Shown here: positions 62,394 through 64,000 of the stretch, in pieces
Layout: every line of letters begins with the position of its first letter
How positions within the stretch are numbered: position 1 is the stretch's first letter
Assembly: GCA_963806335.1 (NCBI GenBank)
Contig: CAWDXO010000003.1
Location: forward strand, 15,007 to 79,006
DNA from: Palsa-504 sp963806335
GTDB taxonomy: Bacteria > Actinomycetota > Actinomycetes > Streptosporangiales > Streptosporangiaceae
DNA length: 64,000 nt
Direction: 5' to 3'
Notes under the pieces: model-generated
What the model was told of the DNA's origin: nothing
Database searches by the model: none
Seen by the model: the letters and a program-made list of their open reading frames with translations, nothing else
Position numbers and translations under genes: made by a program

Positions 62394-63254
62394 TCAGACG
62401 AACAGCGGCTCGGCCGCCGTCCGGTCGGCCAGCGCGCTCATCGCCGCGTCGTTCGGCGCCCCGGTGAACCGGCTGGCCGCGTCAAGCACTTTCGGGAGCA
62501 CGTCTACGTCCCCCACGCTGTCGAGGAACACCCCGGGGCGGCTCATCGCCCACCACACGGCGAGATCGATGTCGCCCTGCTGCTCAAGCGGCTCGTACCA
62601 GGTCGCCCGGGTGTGCGGTCGGCCCGCCCAGGGGCGCAGCGCGATCGACTTGATCGTCTGCACCGCGACGCGACGCTCGCGGCAGGTCTCGTACAGGGCG
62701 TTGAAGTTGTCGGCGTAGTACGGGTTCTGCATGGTGACGAAGTTGTACGGGAGCAGCACCGAGTCGAAGCCGAACCGCTCGAGGCTGCGGCGGTGCGTCG
62801 CGGCGATCTGGCTGCCGTGGCCGGTCACCCCGATCCAGCGGATGAGACCCTGCTCCCGGGCTTCGAGGGCGGCCTCGAGCGCCCCGCCAGGGCTCAGGGC
62901 GATGTCCCACTCGATCGGATCGGCCAGGGCATGCAGCTGCCAGAGGTCGACGTGGTCGACGCCCATCCGGTCCAGGGACCGGTGCAGTTCCTCGCGGGCC
63001 CCGGCCGCGGTGCGCTCGTCACCCTTGGTGGCCAGGAAGAACCGGCCCGGTTCGCGCTGCAGCCACGGCCTGATACGCACCTCCGCCTCGCCGTAGGACG
63101 AGGCCACGTCCAGATGGTTCACGCCGTGGGCGAGCAGGAGGTCCAGGGTCTCGTCCGCGACCCGCTGGGAGACCTGCCCGAGAGCCGCCCCTCCGAAGAT
63201 CACCCGGCTGCTCTGGTGACCGGTGCGGCCGAATTCTGCCTGTTCGATGGGCAC
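62394..63254 (-). CDS. Aldo/keto reductase
   Basis: A 286-residue AKR. Catalytic Asp and Tyr in HLDVASSYGEAE, Lys in FLATKGD, His in LWQLHALADP. GTG 63254 has GGGAGG 5 bp upstream; the longer in-frame start at 63365 is not conserved. A stand-alone NAD(P)-dependent reductase of unknown substrate; no cluster cysteines. Confidence 0.88.
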   Translation of the reverse strand: MPIEQAEFGRTGHQSSRVIFGGAALGQVSQRVADETLDLLLAHGVNHLDVASSYGEAEVRIRPWLQREPGRFFLATKGDERTAAGAREELHRSLDRMGVDHVDLWQLHALADPIEWDIALSPGGALEAALEAREQGLIRWIGVTGHGSQIAATHRRSLERFGFDSVLLPYNFVTMQNPYYADNFNALYETCRERRVAVQTIKSIALRPWAGRPHTRATWYEPLEQQGDIDLAVWWAMSRPGVFLDSVGDVDVLPKVLDAASRFTGAPNDAAMSALADRTAAEPLFV

Positions 63255-63590
63255 GAGACCTCCCGAAGTGCCGAAAGCTAAATCTGAGAGTACAGCGGAT
63301 CGCGGCAGCAGGTCAGCGCAACCGCGCCGAAGCGTATAGTCCCAATCTATGATCAGCTGCGGCAAGAGGGCGATCGGCTAGGGATGGGATTGGCTGTCTG
63401 GCGATGGTAAACCGGCAGTAGGCAATGGCACGCCATGGGTCCGACGTGCGAGGTGACCTTGATGGCTGGTTATTACCGAACCCCGGATTCCCTACTAATC
63501 CTGCGCGCTTGCCAGGCACTGGACTAGGGCGGCCCGACGCCGGAGCAGATCACCGCGGCGCGGACCCGGGCGACATGAGAAGGGAACGGC
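63255..63590. other. Divergent intergenic region
   Basis: 336 bp between the aldo/keto reductase and larE, less GC-rich than average around 63380-63500. It should carry promoters for both; I find no clear motif or small gene. Confidence 0.4.
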
Positions 63591-64000
63591 GTGCCTGACG
63601 AGCTTGACGCGCTGGCCGGCCAGCTGACCGAGTGCCTGGCCGGATTGGGCAGCGCCCTGATCGCGTTCTCCGGCGGGGTGGACTCCTCTCTGGTCGCTGC
63701 GCTGGCCGCCCGGGCGCTCGGCGAACAAGCCCTCGCCGTCACCGCCGTCTCGCCGGCCCTTGCGTCCGGCGAGCTGGACGGCGCCCGGTCGGTGGCCCGG
63801 GCCGTCGGCGTCCGGCACGAGCTGATCAGCACGGCCGAACTGCAGCGCGACGACTACCGGCGCAACGACCGCTTCCGCTGCTACTACTGCAAGTCCGAGT
63901 TGTACGAGCGGCTGGCCGCGCTGGCCCGGCGCCGCGGATTCGCCGCCGTGCTGTCCGGCGCCAACGCCGACGACATGGGTGACTGGCGGCCCGGGCTGCG
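63591..64000 (+). CDS. larE: ATP-dependent sacrificial sulfur transferase LarE (3' truncated)
   Basis: 136 residues visible; the gene runs off the window. It has the PP-loop ATP-binding motif FSGGVDSSL (about residues 26-34), ALAVTAVSPALASGE and RCYYCKSELYERL, characteristic of LarE. LarE gives up its cysteine sulfur to build the nickel-pincer cofactor of lactate racemase and related enzymes. GTG 63591 follows AGAAGGGA. larB, larC and the client enzyme would be to the right. Confidence 0.9.
   Translation, partial: MPDELDALAGQLTECLAGLGSALIAFSGGVDSSLVAALAARALGEQALAVTAVSPALASGELDGARSVARAVGVRHELISTAELQRDDYRRNDRFRCYYCKSELYERLAALARRRGFAAVLSGANADDMGDWRPGL

Overview
The window is about 70% G+C, uses GTG and ATG starts, has short or overlapping gene junctions and no tRNA or rRNA. 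Families such as mycofactocin, DUF72, MEDS-ATPase sensors, BTAD regulators, SigG/SigX5-like sigma factors and PPOX-F420 enzymes point to a soil-type filamentous actinobacterium (Actinomycetia). The genus cannot be fixed from this sequence.

Layout. 1-2.9 kb: 5'-truncated BTAD regulator, SnoaL-like protein, universal stress protein. 3.0-10.0 kb: a polyhydroxyalkanoate/acyl-CoA island (SDR, acyl-CoA ligase, PhaC, PhaZ, glutaryl-CoA-dehydrogenase-like enzyme, and 3-hydroxybutyrate dehydrogenase on the other strand). 10-14.2 kb: MEDS-ATPase sensor, Nudix-like protein, DUF72 protein, alpha/beta hydrolase. 14.3-21.6 kb: GAF/winged-helix regulator, soluble NarL-type two-component system, aldehyde dehydrogenase, acetyl-CoA synthetase and acetate transporter. 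21.7-23.0 kb: L,D-transpeptidase lipoprotein. 23.1-38.6 kb: the mycofactocin region. On the minus strand lie the methyltransferase MftM, an NDMA-dependent methanol/alcohol dehydrogenase, and a MoxR ATPase/VWA pair with His-rich segments. Divergently, one tightly coupled operon runs mftA-mftB-mftC, two FadH/OYE-type iron-sulfur flavoenzymes (the second frameshifted), ETF-alpha, FixC-like, FixX-like, ETF-beta and an adenylate kinase-pyrophosphatase fusion. 38.6-46 kb: haloalkane dehalogenase, then a 2-oxoacid dehydrogenase set (fused E1, E2) beside a VOC enzyme, GntR regulator and an M24-fold protein lacking a canonical metal ligand. 46-54.3 kb: accessory region with an rRNA/tRNA methyltransferase, small orphan genes, a tiny DNA-binding candidate with overlapping operator dyads, and several gene stumps abutting one another. 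54.3-60.8 kb: metallo-beta-lactamase/Rieske fusion, STAS protein and a 1415-residue sensor/phosphatase. 61-64 kb: secreted propeller protein, aldo/keto reductase, 5' part of larE.

How it fits together. The centre reads as a redox route: alcohol is oxidised by a mycofactocin-linked dehydrogenase (cofactor peptide from mftA, modified by MftB/MftC, glycan-methylated by MftM), the aldehyde goes to the acid by the aldehyde dehydrogenase, and the acid to acyl-CoA by AcsA, which releases AMP and PPi. The operon's terminal Adk-PPase fusion could consume exactly those two products. The ETF/FixC/FixX set gives a plausible exit for cofactor electrons to quinone. mftD, mftE, mftF and mftR are not in this window, so the pathway must be completed elsewhere or is unusual. 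The physiological link is inference; the gene order, overlaps and motifs are read from the sequence.
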